64,000 nucleotides of DNA. Source: Lachnospiraceae bacterium 3-1 (GTDB lineage: Bacteria > Bacillota > Clostridia > Lachnospirales > Lachnospiraceae). Below the pieces are notes generated by a model. It searched no databases. It saw only the letters and a program-made list of their open reading frames with translations, and was not told where the DNA came from. Numbering within the stretch: position 1 is the stretch's first letter; every line of letters begins with the position of its first letter. Below are positions 43,361-51,956 of this stretch, one piece after another. Location of the stretch: contig KE159582.1 of NCBI GenBank assembly GCA_000403255.2, positions 1-64,000 of the forward strand. Direction: 5' to 3'. The position numbers and the translations under genes were made by a program.

Positions 43361-43792
43361 ATGAAAGAGCAGATATTATGTGTGTTGTATAGCAGCAATA
43401 TACCAAAAGAATATTCGTTGGAAAATCAAAAAAAGGTACTGGAATTAGTATTGCAGATACTTGGCATAAATCAAAAAGTAATAGTGAAAGGATTGGGCAT
43501 ATTGGAAAAATATTCTTCTGGTTGCCCTATATTAGACAGGGGGTTGCGTTTGGTAAGGGATGGTTTAGAACACGATTATATAGAAATGATATTATTGAAT
43601 ACCGCTATATCAAACAATACAGATTTGCTGACTGCTTTGGTAGTGATGGAAGGGGTTTATGCCATTCAGACGGTGCAGTCGCCCCATATAACAAGAGAAT
43701 TGCTAAAAGCATATTTTATTTTTGAATTTGAAAAGGAATTTGACAGTGGGATAAATAAAAGCAATATTAAATTAAATGACGTTCAGTCCTAA
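43361..43792 (+). CDS. Hypothetical helical protein
   Basis: A 143-residue, all-helical protein, MKEQILCVLYSSNIPKEYSLENQKKVLELVL, with HDYIEMILLNTAISNNTDLLTALVVMEGVYAI. No family recognised. It is AT-rich and preceded by TGGAAAAAAATA with no strong ribosome-binding site, so expression may be low. Confidence 0.5.
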   Translation: MKEQILCVLYSSNIPKEYSLENQKKVLELVLQILGINQKVIVKGLGILEKYSSGCPILDRGLRLVRDGLEHDYIEMILLNTAISNNTDLLTALVVMEGVYAIQTVQSPHITRELLKAYFIFEFEKEFDSGINKSNIKLNDVQS

Positions 43793-43950
43793 AATGCAGA
43801 GGAGATTGCACAATTAGTAAATCCAACTCTGCCTACATAGAGAAACAATAAAAAATGTTTGGGAATTGGACACCTATTTCCATTTACATAGAAAAAACAT
43901 AGTTTCATGCTATACTTAATATAGGAAGAATAAGAATAGAGGTAATGCAA

Positions 43951-44976
43951 ATGTATGATGTAATAGTCATTGGTGCGGGACCGGCGGGCAGTACAGCGGC
44001 AAAAGTCTTGTCGGAAAAAGGATACAAGGTTTTGCTTGTGGAAAAGTTTAAGATGCCACGTTATAAATCATGTTCCGGCATTTTGATAAAAAAATCAATG
44101 GATTTGGTGGAACTTTATTTTGGCGAAAGTACCCCAAAGTCTGTTATGTGTATTCCGACGGATAATAGGGGGATGGTTTTTACAGATGATAAGGGGAGAG
44201 AGTTTTGTTTTGAGCAGGAAGGTGTTAATGTTTGGCGCAGTTCGTTTGATAGTTGGCTTGCAACAAAGGCAAAGGAAAACGGCACTGAAATCAGAGATGA
44301 GACCGTTACTGCTCTTTGTGAGGAAAAAGACGATTATGTTAGTGTTACTCTGCATGGAAAAGACACTTACACGGAAAATGCAAGATATGTTCTTGACTGT
44401 GAGGGTGTTGTAGGAACAATAAAACGTAAAATTATCAAAGATACTCCTGAATATATCACTACATTTCAGACATTTAATAAAGGGAGTATTGACTTAAATC
44501 CTCAATATTTCTATGCGTATTTGCAGCCGGAGTTGTCAGAGTATGACGCATGGTTTAATGTAAAAGATAATCTTCTGATATTTGGTGTTGCTGTAAAAGA
44601 CAGGGACAAAATTCAGTATTATTATGATAAGTTTCTTGCTTATATGAAAAATCGTCATCATTTGCAGATTGATGAACAGACAAAGGATGAGAAGTGGCTG
44701 TTGCCGCATATCCGTCCTGGTTATCATATTGATTATGGTGTAAATCGGATATTGTTTGCTGGAGAGATTGCAGGCTTCCTGAATCCTATGGGCGAGGGCA
44801 TTTCAGCAGGAATGGAGAGTGGATACCATGTTGCTTGTGCAATCGCAGATTATTTTGAGGATATAGAATCGGTATGTGCTAATTATCAGCAGAATACAAA
44901 AAAATTGAAATTATATATGGAACGGCAATGGAGGCTTGTCGGAGGAATGGCAGATACTTTCAAGGAAATGAAATAA
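43951..44976 (+). CDS. FAD-dependent oxidoreductase, geranylgeranyl-reductase-like
   Basis: A 341-residue flavoprotein with an N-terminal Rossmann motif VIVIGAGPAGSTAAKVLSEKG (GxGxxG, about 6-11), an acidic strand end (LLVEKFKMPRYKSCSGILIK, containing the family CSG block) and the late FAD motif ILFAGEIAGFLNPMGEGISAGMESG (about 267-290). Geranylgeranyl-reductase-type enzymes reduce or hydroxylate lipid and quinone-like substrates; the substrate here is unknown. ATG 43951 has AGAGGT 7 nt upstream, so ATG 43945 is less likely. An MBL-fold hydrolase gene follows. Confidence 0.8.
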   Translation: MYDVIVIGAGPAGSTAAKVLSEKGYKVLLVEKFKMPRYKSCSGILIKKSMDLVELYFGESTPKSVMCIPTDNRGMVFTDDKGREFCFEQEGVNVWRSSFDSWLATKAKENGTEIRDETVTALCEEKDDYVSVTLHGKDTYTENARYVLDCEGVVGTIKRKIIKDTPEYITTFQTFNKGSIDLNPQYFYAYLQPELSEYDAWFNVKDNLLIFGVAVKDRDKIQYYYDKFLAYMKNRHHLQIDEQTKDEKWLLPHIRPGYHIDYGVNRILFAGEIAGFLNPMGEGISAGMESGYHVACAIADYFEDIESVCANYQQNTKKLKLYMERQWRLVGGMADTFKEMK

Positions 44977-45017
44977 AATGTTGCCATTGAATAAAATACA
45001 GAATGTGAGATGTGAGT

Positions 45018-45782
45018 ATGGCAGATTGGTTTACAATAGAAACGATTGACCGTGACACTTTTGCGATTAGCGAATATAAGCATTGGGAAGAAACCCATTG
45101 CTATCTGTTGTGTGGAACGGAAAAAGCTGTTTTGATTGATACAGGTTTAGGAGTGGATAATATAAAGAGAATTGTGGATAGATTAACATCATTACCTGTT
45201 ATGGTAATTACTACACATATCCATTGGGATCATATTGGCGGACATAAATATTTTAAGGACATTGCAGTGTATGAAAAGGAAAAAGACTGGTTATCGGTGC
45301 AGTTTCCTATCCCTTTACAAACAGTAAAAAGCAATCTGATGTGTAAACCATGTGATTTTCCGAAAAATTTTAGCATTGATGAATATCAAATTTTCAATGG
45401 AACACCGCAGAGGATTTTGTGTGATGGGGACAGTCTGGATTTAGGGGATAGAAAGCTGACGGTTATCCATACTCCCGGACATTCACCGGGGCATTGTTGC
45501 TTTTATGAACCGGATAGAAAATATTTGTTTTCTGGAGACTTAATATATCAGGGCTGTCTTGACGCATTTTATCCTACTACAGATCCGCAGTTATTTTTAA
45601 AGTCTGTGAAGAAAATACAACATTTAGGTATAAGCAGGGTATTACCCGGACATCATCAGTTGAACATTCCTGTTGATATAATTGGCAGGATTGAAAATGG
45701 ATTTAGCAAATTATCAGATGAAGGAAAGTTAAAGCAGGGGAATGGTTTATTTGATTTTGGAGATTTTCAGATACATATTTAA
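45018..45782 (+). CDS. MBL-fold metallo-hydrolase 1
   Basis: A 254-residue metallo-beta-lactamase-fold protein. The metal site is visible: THIHWDHIGGH (HxHxDH, about 74-79), HTPGHSPGHCCFY (about 151-155), SGDLIYQGC (bridging Asp, about 177) and the last His in VLPGHHQL (about 213). Members hydrolyse thioesters, glutathione adducts, lactones or phosphodiesters; no single choice can be made. ATG 45018 is chosen over GTG 45012. Confidence 0.85.
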   Translation: MADWFTIETIDRDTFAISEYKHWEETHCYLLCGTEKAVLIDTGLGVDNIKRIVDRLTSLPVMVITTHIHWDHIGGHKYFKDIAVYEKEKDWLSVQFPIPLQTVKSNLMCKPCDFPKNFSIDEYQIFNGTPQRILCDGDSLDLGDRKLTVIHTPGHSPGHCCFYEPDRKYLFSGDLIYQGCLDAFYPTTDPQLFLKSVKKIQHLGISRVLPGHHQLNIPVDIIGRIENGFSKLSDEGKLKQGNGLFDFGDFQIHI

Positions 45783-45879
45783 TGCCCTGTTTTTACAGTG
45801 GTGATTTTAAGGCTTATATAGTATTTAAGAAAGTTAATAGAAAAGAGCAGAACTGGGAAAGCGGAAGGAGTTTTTGCCT

Positions 45880-46245
45880 ATGAAAATACGCACAGAATAT
45901 ACATGCCCTTTGGAGCTGGTACATGACATGATTAAGGGGAAATGGAAACCCATTATTCTATGGCGGCTGCGTCTTGGAGCTACATCTTTAGCGAAACTGG
46001 AGCGTGATATAGACGGCATTACACAAAAAATGTTGTTAGAGCAGCTAAAAGAATTAACGGAATATGGATTTGTAGAAAAGAAATCTTATGAGGGATACCC
46101 ACTTCATGTAGAATATTCCCTCACAAACGACATGGGTATGGAAATACTGGAGGCATTAAGGATCATGCAGCATATAGGGATTGATTATCTGAGAGTAAAT
46201 GGTATGGAACACATATTGCAGGAAAAAGGGGTAGTTCCGGATTAG
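45880..46245 (+). CDS. HxlR-family regulator 1
   Basis: A 121-residue winged-helix regulator with the HxlR pattern: an N-terminal Cys (YTCPLELVHDMIKGKWKPIILWRL), recognition region ITQKMLLEQLKELTEYGFVEKK and wing PLHVEYSLTNDMG. In related YodB/CatR-type proteins the Cys senses quinones or other electrophiles. ATG 45880 follows GGAAGGA; TTG 45874 is too close. A palindrome right after its stop, in front of the PEBP-like gene, may be its operator. Confidence 0.85.
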   Translation: MKIRTEYTCPLELVHDMIKGKWKPIILWRLRLGATSLAKLERDIDGITQKMLLEQLKELTEYGFVEKKSYEGYPLHVEYSLTNDMGMEILEALRIMQHIGIDYLRVNGMEHILQEKGVVPD

Positions 46246-46265
46246 TACCCACGAAAAAGTGGGTA
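46246..46265. promoter_or_regulatory. Candidate HxlR operator
   Basis: A perfect inverted repeat TACCCAC-N6-GTGGGTA lies immediately after the HxlR stop and about 65 bp upstream of the PEBP-like gene. The centre gaaaaa is shared with palindromes near other HxlR genes in the window. Confidence 0.6.
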
Positions 46266-46328
46266 ATTTACTGTTTGGGAACCACTGTTTATAATATTGT
46301 CAGAAAATCGAATGGGAGGTTATTGAAG

Positions 46329-46832
46329 ATGAATGTTACAAGCAGTGGTATTATAGGCGGGGTAATTGGGCCTCAGTATGGTGGGCATGGGACACAGTTC
46401 AATGAAAACGGTATCCCTACTTATTCTCTGCCTTTTACAGTGGAAAATGCACCACAGGAAACAGTATCGCTTGCCATTGTCTTAGAGGATAAGGATGCTT
46501 ATCCAGTGACAGGGGGCTTTGCATGGATACACTGGCTGGCGGCAAACATAACGCGTTTTGAAATCAAAGAGAATGAGAGCCAGACGGCAGATGATTTTGT
46601 GCAGGGACGGAATAGCTGGACAAGCATACAGGGTGGTGAACAGTCCGCAGAGCTTTCTTCCTGTTATGGCGGAATGACGCCACCCGATAAACCACACATA
46701 TATGAACTTCATGTATATGCTTTGGATAAAATGCTTGATTTGGAACCGGGCTTTCTGTTGAATGAGCTTTGCCATCAGATGGATGGGCATATCTTAGAGC
46801 AGTTTACCTTGAAAGGCATATATGAAAATTAG
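46329..46832 (+). CDS. YbhB/YbcL (PEBP-like) family protein
   Basis: A 167-residue phosphatidylethanolamine-binding-protein-like domain with the family blocks PTYSLPFTVENAPQETVSLAIVLEDKDAYPVTGGFAWIHWLAANI (including the D-x-D-A region) and DKPHIYELHVYALDKMLDLE. Bacterial members have no agreed biochemical role. ATG 46329 lies 9 nt after GGGAGG. It is downstream of HxlR 1 and overlaps the next gene by 11 nt, so the three probably form one regulated unit. Confidence 0.85.
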   Translation: MNVTSSGIIGGVIGPQYGGHGTQFNENGIPTYSLPFTVENAPQETVSLAIVLEDKDAYPVTGGFAWIHWLAANITRFEIKENESQTADDFVQGRNSWTSIQGGEQSAELSSCYGGMTPPDKPHIYELHVYALDKMLDLEPGFLLNELCHQMDGHILEQFTLKGIYEN

Positions 46833-47331
46833 CGGTCTGAAAGTCGGTGGGCGCACATTAAAAACAGTTGTGGCAGTATTCCTGTGTTTGCTGACAGGTA
46901 TAGTAAGGAAATCAGATACGGCATTTTATGCTGCCATTGCTGCCGTGCTGTGCGTTCAACGTACTTCTGAGGATAGTTTCCGTGAGGCATTTAACCGTGA
47001 GGTGGCAACAGTGATTGGTGGAATATGCGGGATGCTTGTTTTGGTTTTTGAGAGGAATATCTATTGTGTCACATATGAAGTGTTACGATGCCTTTTATTA
47101 TCCGTTTTGCTTATTCCCATTATCAATTTATCCGTTCTGATAAAACAGGAAAAGGGAACATTCCTTATGTGTGTTGTTTTTCTTTGCATTACCGTGACAC
47201 ATGGAAATGATGGGAATCCTTTGGCTTTTGGTATGGCAAGGATTATAGATACCACGGTTGGTATTGTGATTGCATTGGTTATAAATCGGTTTTCGTTCTG
47301 TAGGTCAAAAGAACCGTCGCATATGGAATAA
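46822..47331 (+). CDS. Aromatic acid exporter/FUSC-like membrane protein
   Basis: A 169-residue membrane protein with about four to five segments (LKTVVAVFLCLLTGIV; DTAFYAAIAAVLCVQ; ATVIGGICGMLVLVF; CLLLSVLLIPIINLSV; IIDTTVGIVIALVINRF) and the conserved R-x-x-D-T-x-x-G motif of ArAE/FUSC proteins. Full-length exporters add a cytoplasmic domain that is absent here. It may export the compound sensed by HxlR 1, by context only. Confidence 0.75.
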   Translation: MKISGLKVGGRTLKTVVAVFLCLLTGIVRKSDTAFYAAIAAVLCVQRTSEDSFREAFNREVATVIGGICGMLVLVFERNIYCVTYEVLRCLLLSVLLIPIINLSVLIKQEKGTFLMCVVFLCITVTHGNDGNPLAFGMARIIDTTVGIVIALVINRFSFCRSKEPSHME

Positions 47332-47368
47332 ACCATAGCGGCGGTCTGATTTTCATTTATCTATATGA

Positions 47369-47701
47369 TTATTTTCTTTGATATTCCTGGTATATTTTTC
47401 CCCATTTGCACAATTCACCTAAGACCGGTTTAAGGGTAATACCTATTTCGCTCAATGAATATTCAACCCTCGGAGGAACTTCCGGAAAAACATTTCTCAG
47501 GACAATCTTTTGTTCTTCCAATTCCCGGAGTTGCTGTGTCAGGGTTTTCGTTGTGATATTTCCTAAAAGCCTTTGCAATTCATTAAAACGGACTGTCCCT
47601 TTGGAAATGTGCCATAATATTTTTAATTTCCATTTTCCACTCAGAATATTTAACCCCAACTCAATCGGACACTGCTCATTTACCGCCTGCGCCTTTGCCA
47701 T
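47369..47701 (-). CDS. HxlR-family regulator 2
   Basis: A 110-residue regulator with N-terminal Cys (NEQCPIELGLNILSGKWKLKILW), the ITTKTLTQQLRELEEQKIV helix and PPRVEYSLSEIG wing. ATG 47701 follows AAGGAG with 6-nt spacing, so the longer GTG-started form is unlikely. It is divergent from the amidohydrolase gene, the usual geometry for a repressor of the neighbour. Confidence 0.85.
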   Translation of the reverse strand: MAKAQAVNEQCPIELGLNILSGKWKLKILWHISKGTVRFNELQRLLGNITTKTLTQQLRELEEQKIVLRNVFPEVPPRVEYSLSEIGITLKPVLGELCKWGKIYQEYQRK

Positions 47702-47822
47702 GTATTGCTCCTTTCCACGCACGGTTTCAAAAAGGAAACTTTATATCATAAAAGTGCGTTCTTGAATTTGGCATTTTTTAATGCTACTTTCATTATAACA
47801 AAATTGTCAAGGAGGATATGGA
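47702..47822. promoter_or_regulatory. Divergent promoter region, HxlR 2 / amidohydrolase
   Basis: Contains GCATT-tttt-AATGC (47771-47784), a perfect short palindrome, and aaagtgcgttcttg, which nearly matches aaagtgcattcttg upstream of the nitroreductase gene (about 52073). GGAGG precedes ATG 47823. Confidence 0.45.
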
Positions 47823-48629
47823 ATGATTATAGACAGCCACGAACATATTATGTTTCCTGTGAAAATGCAGCTGGATAAAATGGATATGGCAGGAGTGGAT
47901 AAAACGGTTTTATTTTGTACGGCGGCACATCCGGAAAGGGCCAGCACGTTAAATGAGTTAGAAATGGAAATGGAATCCCTGAATAGAATTTTAGCTGGCT
48001 CCAATAGCAGGGAAGATAATATCACCCGTATGAAGAATAACATTTTAGAAGTTGTTAAAACTGTGAAAGAATACCCCAACCGCTTTTTAGGTTTTGGTTC
48101 TGTCCCATTAGGCATGGAATTGAGAGAAACAGAAGAATGGATTGATATGTTAGTTTCTGCCAATTCACTATATGGAGTCGGGGAATTCACTCCCGGCAGT
48201 GAACAGCAAATGAAACAGTTGGATATTCTTTTTCAGGCATTAAGAAATACAAAGATTTATCCCGTATGGGTGCATACCTTCCATCCGGTTACAATGGATG
48301 GGATAAGGATATTGATGTCTTTGTGTGAAAAATATCCCGATATTCCCGTTATTTTCGGTCACTTGGGTGGCACAAACTGGATGGATGTGATAAGATTTGC
48401 AAAAGGGCATAACAATGTTTACTTAGACCTTTCAGCAGCGTTTTCTTCCCTTGCTGCTAAAATTGCATTGACAGAATTGCCGGAAAGATGTTTATACAGT
48501 TCAGATGCACCTTATGGAGAACCGTATCTATACAGACAGCTTATTGAATTTGTAGGTTCAGATAAGAGGACGGTGGAAATGGCATTAGGAGAAAATATAT
48601 CCCGGCTGCTGGCTTTGGATGAAAGATAG
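47823..48629 (+). CDS. Amidohydrolase family (PF04909-like) protein
   Basis: A 268-residue TIM-barrel hydrolase or decarboxylase of the amidohydrolase-2 family. N-terminal metal motif IIDSHEHIM (H-x-H, about 6-8), His in VWVHTFHP (about 149), His in VIFGHLGG (about 181) and the terminal Asp in LYSSDAPYGEP (about 226) are all present. Substrates of the family include aromatic acids such as resorcylate or ACMS. ATG 47823 follows AAGGAGG. Divergent HxlR 2 is the likely regulator. Confidence 0.85.
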   Translation: MIIDSHEHIMFPVKMQLDKMDMAGVDKTVLFCTAAHPERASTLNELEMEMESLNRILAGSNSREDNITRMKNNILEVVKTVKEYPNRFLGFGSVPLGMELRETEEWIDMLVSANSLYGVGEFTPGSEQQMKQLDILFQALRNTKIYPVWVHTFHPVTMDGIRILMSLCEKYPDIPVIFGHLGGTNWMDVIRFAKGHNNVYLDLSAAFSSLAAKIALTELPERCLYSSDAPYGEPYLYRQLIEFVGSDKRTVEMALGENISRLLALDER

Positions 48630-48706
48630 TAGAGAGGAAAAAGGATTGTAATGTCCTTTTTCCTCGTTCTGAACAGGATGACAACTGTTAGAATATTGTT
48701 GTTTTA

Positions 48707-49090
48707 CTATTGGATAAGTCCTCTCTCCGAAAACACCTTTTTGGCCGCAAATACAGCATTTAGCACTTTTGGAAATCCCGTATATGGAATACACTGCAAA
48801 AATGTTTCTATCATTTTTTCGGGAGATATTCCTGCATTCAATGCGCCATTAATATGTACCTCTAACTGTGGCTCGCACCCTCCGGCAGTAAGCAGGCTGG
48901 ACAGGGTTATCATTTCCCGTTCTTCTGTTGTCAGTCCTCCTCTTGTGTAAATTTCGCCAAAGGCAAACTCAACAATGAATTTTCCTAAATCGGGTGCTAT
49001 GTCCTCAAGGGACTTTATGACATTTTCGCCTCCTTTGCCGTCAATCGTCTTTAACTGTTCCATGCCCTGTGTAAACCTTGTGTTTTCCAT
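48707..49090 (-). CDS. Carboxymuconolactone decarboxylase-like (CMD) protein
   Basis: A 127-residue helical protein of the CMD/AhpD family: DLGKFIVEFAFGEIYTRGGLTTEEREMITLSSLLTAGGCEPQLEVHINGALNAGISPEKMIE. It lacks the CxxC redox pair of AhpD (only one Cys before the conserved His), so it is probably CMD-type rather than a peroxidase. AAAGGAGG precedes the ATG. The MerR-type operator and promoter at 49123-49153 drive it; the MerR gene is divergent. Confidence 0.82.
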   Translation of the reverse strand: MENTRFTQGMEQLKTIDGKGGENVIKSLEDIAPDLGKFIVEFAFGEIYTRGGLTTEEREMITLSSLLTAGGCEPQLEVHINGALNAGISPEKMIETFLQCIPYTGFPKVLNAVFAAKKVFSERGLIQ

Positions 49091-49122
49091 TTGATTTTAC
49101 CTCCTTTTTTGATTACAATAAG

Positions 49123-49153
49123 AGCATATTACTTAGAGTATAGTGTAAGTCAA
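49123..49153 (-). promoter_or_regulatory. MerR-type promoter/operator for the CMD gene
   Basis: Read on the minus strand: TTGACT (49153 to 49148), a 19-bp spacer and TATGCT (49128 to 49123). The over-long spacer is the hallmark of MerR-activated promoters and holds the palindrome acttacactatactctaagt (49131-49150, reverse complement), with ACTTA and TAAGT half-sites. Confidence 0.7.
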
Positions 49154-49253
49154 GGACTTTTTCAGGAGTGGTTAGTGTGAAAAATAAATTTTTCACACGC
49201 AAGATTTGTGCTTACGCCCAAACTTGTGGTCTGATTAAGTATGGGGGATTGTC

Positions 49254-49604
49254 ATGAGGATTGGAGAGATGGCAAAAGCAGCCGGGATTAGTGAATATAC
49301 CCTGCGGTATTATGAGAAGAAAGGGCTGATTCGGGTAAAGCGGGATGATGTCGGCAGACGCTGTTATGATGAAAGCGATATTGAATGGATAAAATTTATT
49401 AGACGCCTGAAAGACACCGGTATGCTGCTAAAGGATATTAAGGAATATTCAAGGCTGCGGTATGAAGGAAATACCACCATGCCGGAACGTCTGAAAATGC
49501 TTGAAAGGCACAAAGAGTATGTATTAGAGCAGCAGAAAAAATGGGCGGAATATTTAAGCAATCTGGATGATAAGATTGCTTTTTACAGAGATTCAATACT
49601 ATGA
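49254..49604 (+). CDS. MerR-family regulator
   Basis: A 116-residue MerR protein: MRIGEMAKAAGISEYTLRYYEKKGLIRVKR (HTH and wing), YDESDIEWIKFIRRLKDTGMLLKDIKEYSRL and a dimerising coiled coil (ERHKEYVLEQQKKWAEYLSNL). It has no metal-binding cysteines, like the AdhR/NmlR-type aldehyde- and stress-responsive members. It is divergent from the CMD gene and near the operator typical of this family. The downstream MBL hydrolase starts 34 bp after its stop and is probably co-transcribed. Confidence 0.88.
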   Translation: MRIGEMAKAAGISEYTLRYYEKKGLIRVKRDDVGRRCYDESDIEWIKFIRRLKDTGMLLKDIKEYSRLRYEGNTTMPERLKMLERHKEYVLEQQKKWAEYLSNLDDKIAFYRDSIL

Positions 49605-49637
49605 GGAAGGTAAAGGGGATTTGGAAGGAGAAACAGT

Positions 49638-50300
49638 ATGAGTGAAATTCACAGGATAAAGTGTGGAAATGGTAACTGCTATATTATCGAAAATGGAGTT
49701 GATGGAATATTAGTCGATACAGGTAAGAAGGAGTTTGTAAACCGGGTGATGGAGGCGTGCAGACAGTATCATGTTAAACTAATCGTTTTGACACACGCAC
49801 ACTTTGATCATGCAGAGAATGCGGCACAAATATCAAGTGCCCTTGGTATTCCCATTGGGATGAGTGAAAAGGACTGCAATCTGATTCAGTCCAATGCAAA
49901 TCAAGGACTTTCCGCAGAAACTTTTTTGGGGAAAATTGTTTTGTGGGCTTCCCTCAAAGATTTTTCAGTGTGTACTTTGGAGGAATTTAAGCCGGATATA
50001 TTTTTGGAGGATGGGGACAGTTTATCAGAATATGGAGTCGATGCCAGTATTATTGCCCTGCCTGGACATACGGATGGTTCGATTGGTATTGATGTGGAGA
50101 ATAAAGGTCTCATAGTGGGGGATGCACTGATGAATATGTTTTATCCAACCGTATCTATGTTGTTCCATGATAAAAGTGAAATGTTAGACAGCGCAGGAAA
50201 AATCAGCAGGCTCGGCAATAGAACCATATATTTTGGACATGGTAAACCGATGCCGAACAAACAGTGGGTAAAACAACGGACAGTACGTTCCATCAACTAA
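49638..50300 (+). CDS. MBL-fold metallo-hydrolase 2
   Basis: A 220-residue hydrolase with THAHFDHAEN (HxHxDH, about 56-61), LPGHTDGSIG (about 140), VGDALMNM (Asp, about 158) and the terminal IYFGHGKP (about 200). The short length suggests a glyoxalase-II-like or related thioester hydrolase. ATG 49638 follows GGAAGGAG. Follows MerR in the same direction. Confidence 0.85.
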   Translation: MSEIHRIKCGNGNCYIIENGVDGILVDTGKKEFVNRVMEACRQYHVKLIVLTHAHFDHAENAAQISSALGIPIGMSEKDCNLIQSNANQGLSAETFLGKIVLWASLKDFSVCTLEEFKPDIFLEDGDSLSEYGVDASIIALPGHTDGSIGIDVENKGLIVGDALMNMFYPTVSMLFHDKSEMLDSAGKISRLGNRTIYFGHGKPMPNKQWVKQRTVRSIN

Positions 50301-50303
50301 CTG

Positions 50304-50351
50304 TATCTTTAATAAGAAATGGTCTTTTCAGGCCATTTCTTATTAAAGATA
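50304..50351. terminator. Bidirectional terminator, 19-bp perfect palindrome
   Basis: Arms tatctttaataagaaatgg (50304-50322) and the exact reverse complement (50333-50351) enclose tcttttcagg. A and T tracts flank the stem on both strands, and it lies between converging MBL and cupin genes. Confidence 0.75.
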
Positions 50352-50358
50352 TCTGGGG

Positions 50359-50742
50359 TCAGCACAGGGCAGGCATGAACTTGGCAAATAAGTACAATCC
50401 ATCTTCGCTAGCGTTTACTTCATGTGGGACATTGGCAGGGAAAACAGAGATTACTCCCGGTTCATAAGGGATTGTTGTTCCCTTGTTGGTGCAGGTGCCG
50501 TTTCCTGCAATAACTTCGTGGGTTTCTAACTGCGTTTTATGGATGTGTTCTCCAATGCTGCAATTTGGAGCAATCCGTACCAGATGGTAGCTGTAAGCGC
50601 CGTCAGTTTCCTCCGAAGTCAGGATATGTTTTAACACCACACCTGTAAAGGCAGGGTGTTCTGACCACGGAATGTCACTGAAATCTTTCGTGGTAGCAGG
50701 GGTAATCAGTTTTCCATTGTTAAAAATTTCAAACGTATTCAT
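50359..50742 (-). CDS. Cupin-domain protein
   Basis: A 127-residue single-domain cupin. Motif 1 is CSIGEHIHKTQLETHEVIAGNGTC (about 74-95, metal-binding His and Glu) and motif 2 PGVISVFPANVPHEVNAS (about 105-120). Such small cupins bind metals and may be isomerases or sensors. ACGGAGG lies before the ATG. It is transcribed alone toward the shared terminator. Confidence 0.82.
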   Translation of the reverse strand: MNTFEIFNNGKLITPATTKDFSDIPWSEHPAFTGVVLKHILTSEETDGAYSYHLVRIAPNCSIGEHIHKTQLETHEVIAGNGTCTNKGTTIPYEPGVISVFPANVPHEVNASEDGLYLFAKFMPALC

Positions 50743-50845
50743 AGTTCGTGTCCTCCGTTTTGTTTTTATATTGTACCTGTGTTTACAGTATAAAAATAAC
50801 GGAGGATTTTTGCTTGTAAAAAATTGCTGTCATGGGTAGAACCGG

Positions 50846-51580
50846 TTAGAGGATTTTGCTTGAGGCAAGAAATTCTGTTGGGGAAATCCCGACTATGTTT
50901 TTGAAAGCTCTGTCGAAGTGGCTCTGGTCGTAAAATCCTGTATTTACAGAGGCCTCGGTTACGGATTTGTTTGTAAACAGTAAAGTCTGTGCTTTGCGGA
51001 TTCGGTTCTGAAGGTGGAATTTATGGGGTGTCAATCCTAAGTTTCTTTTGCATTTGCGGATCAGGTAATATTTGCTGAGATATAAGTCTTTCGCAAGATT
51101 GTCCAGTGGTAAGGATTCCGAAATATGATTTGCCAGCCTGGCATAGAGGATGAGCATATCGTTTTCCATTTCTTCCTTATGTGTATCATGTAACTCATAT
51201 ACATGGGAGACTGCCTGGAGTAAGAGTTCCGTCTGGAGCCTTGTTATCCATTTTTGGATTTTTGGGGACAGCAGTAACATTTCCAAAATTTTTATGCCTT
51301 TTTGGGAACTGTAATCCTCTATAAAAGATTTATCCATGCAGAGAGATACAAGGACGGAAGTGTCAGTAAGGCTCACTGCATGGGGCATAAATGGCGGCAC
51401 AGTAAAGAAATCATTTTCCTTTATTTGCAGGGATTTATTTTTCAGTGTGGCGCTAACACTGCCTTTTATGCAGAGGGAAATGATGTAATGGCTTGCATGG
51501 TTGTGGGAAGAAAATTCTTTGTTTATGTTTTCGGACAGGACAAATTCAATCGGGTATTGATCCGAACGGAAATATTTCAT
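50846..51580 (-). CDS. AraC-family regulator 1
   Basis: A 244-residue regulator: N-terminal cupin-like sensing domain (SSHNHASHYIISLCIKGSVSATL) and C-terminal double HTH (LDNLAKDLYLSKYYLIRKCKRNLGLTPHKF; VTEASVNTGFYDQSHFDRAFKNIVGISPTEF). Its start overlaps the end of the upstream HxlR gene by 4 nt, so the two regulators are translated from one message. The likely target is the cupin gene or its own operon. Confidence 0.85.
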   Translation of the reverse strand: MKYFRSDQYPIEFVLSENINKEFSSHNHASHYIISLCIKGSVSATLKNKSLQIKENDFFTVPPFMPHAVSLTDTSVLVSLCMDKSFIEDYSSQKGIKILEMLLLSPKIQKWITRLQTELLLQAVSHVYELHDTHKEEMENDMLILYARLANHISESLPLDNLAKDLYLSKYYLIRKCKRNLGLTPHKFHLQNRIRKAQTLLFTNKSVTEASVNTGFYDQSHFDRAFKNIVGISPTEFLASSKIL

Positions 51581-51924
51581 TGGCAGTTCTCCTTACAGTT
51601 TTGTGTTTCAGATAAATAGTTTTCGCCCCAGTCGCACAGGGCATCCAGTATGGGGGCAAGTGTTTTCCCATATTCTGTGAGACTGTATTCTGTCTTTGGC
51701 GGCACGACAGGATAGACGACACGGTTAATCAGGCCGTCCTTTTCCAGTTCTCTTAATTGTTGGGCAAGCATTTTATCCGTTGCCTTTGGCATTTTGCGGT
51801 GCAGTTCGCTGTACCGCAAGGTGTTGTTCATCAGATGCCATAATATGACCGCCTTGTACTTGCCTCCGATCAGGGAGATTGTAGCCTCCACAGGGCAGGT
51901 AAATCCGCTGCATTGTTCTGTCAT
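51577..51924 (-). CDS. HxlR-family regulator 3
   Basis: A 115-residue regulator with two N-terminal Cys (MTEQCSGFTCPVEATISLIGGKYKAVILW), ATDKMLAQQLRELEKDGLINRV and PPKTEYSLTEYGKTLAPIL. AAGGAGAC precedes the ATG. It is first in an operon with AraC 1 and divergent from the nitroreductase gene, whose upstream region holds an exact palindrome. The two-hairpin repeat copy B lies in its 5' leader. Confidence 0.86.
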   Translation of the reverse strand: MTEQCSGFTCPVEATISLIGGKYKAVILWHLMNNTLRYSELHRKMPKATDKMLAQQLRELEKDGLINRVVYPVVPPKTEYSLTEYGKTLAPILDALCDWGENYLSETQNCKENCQ

Positions 51925-51956
51925 TCTTTGTCTCCTTTATTTCAGATATAGTTTGA

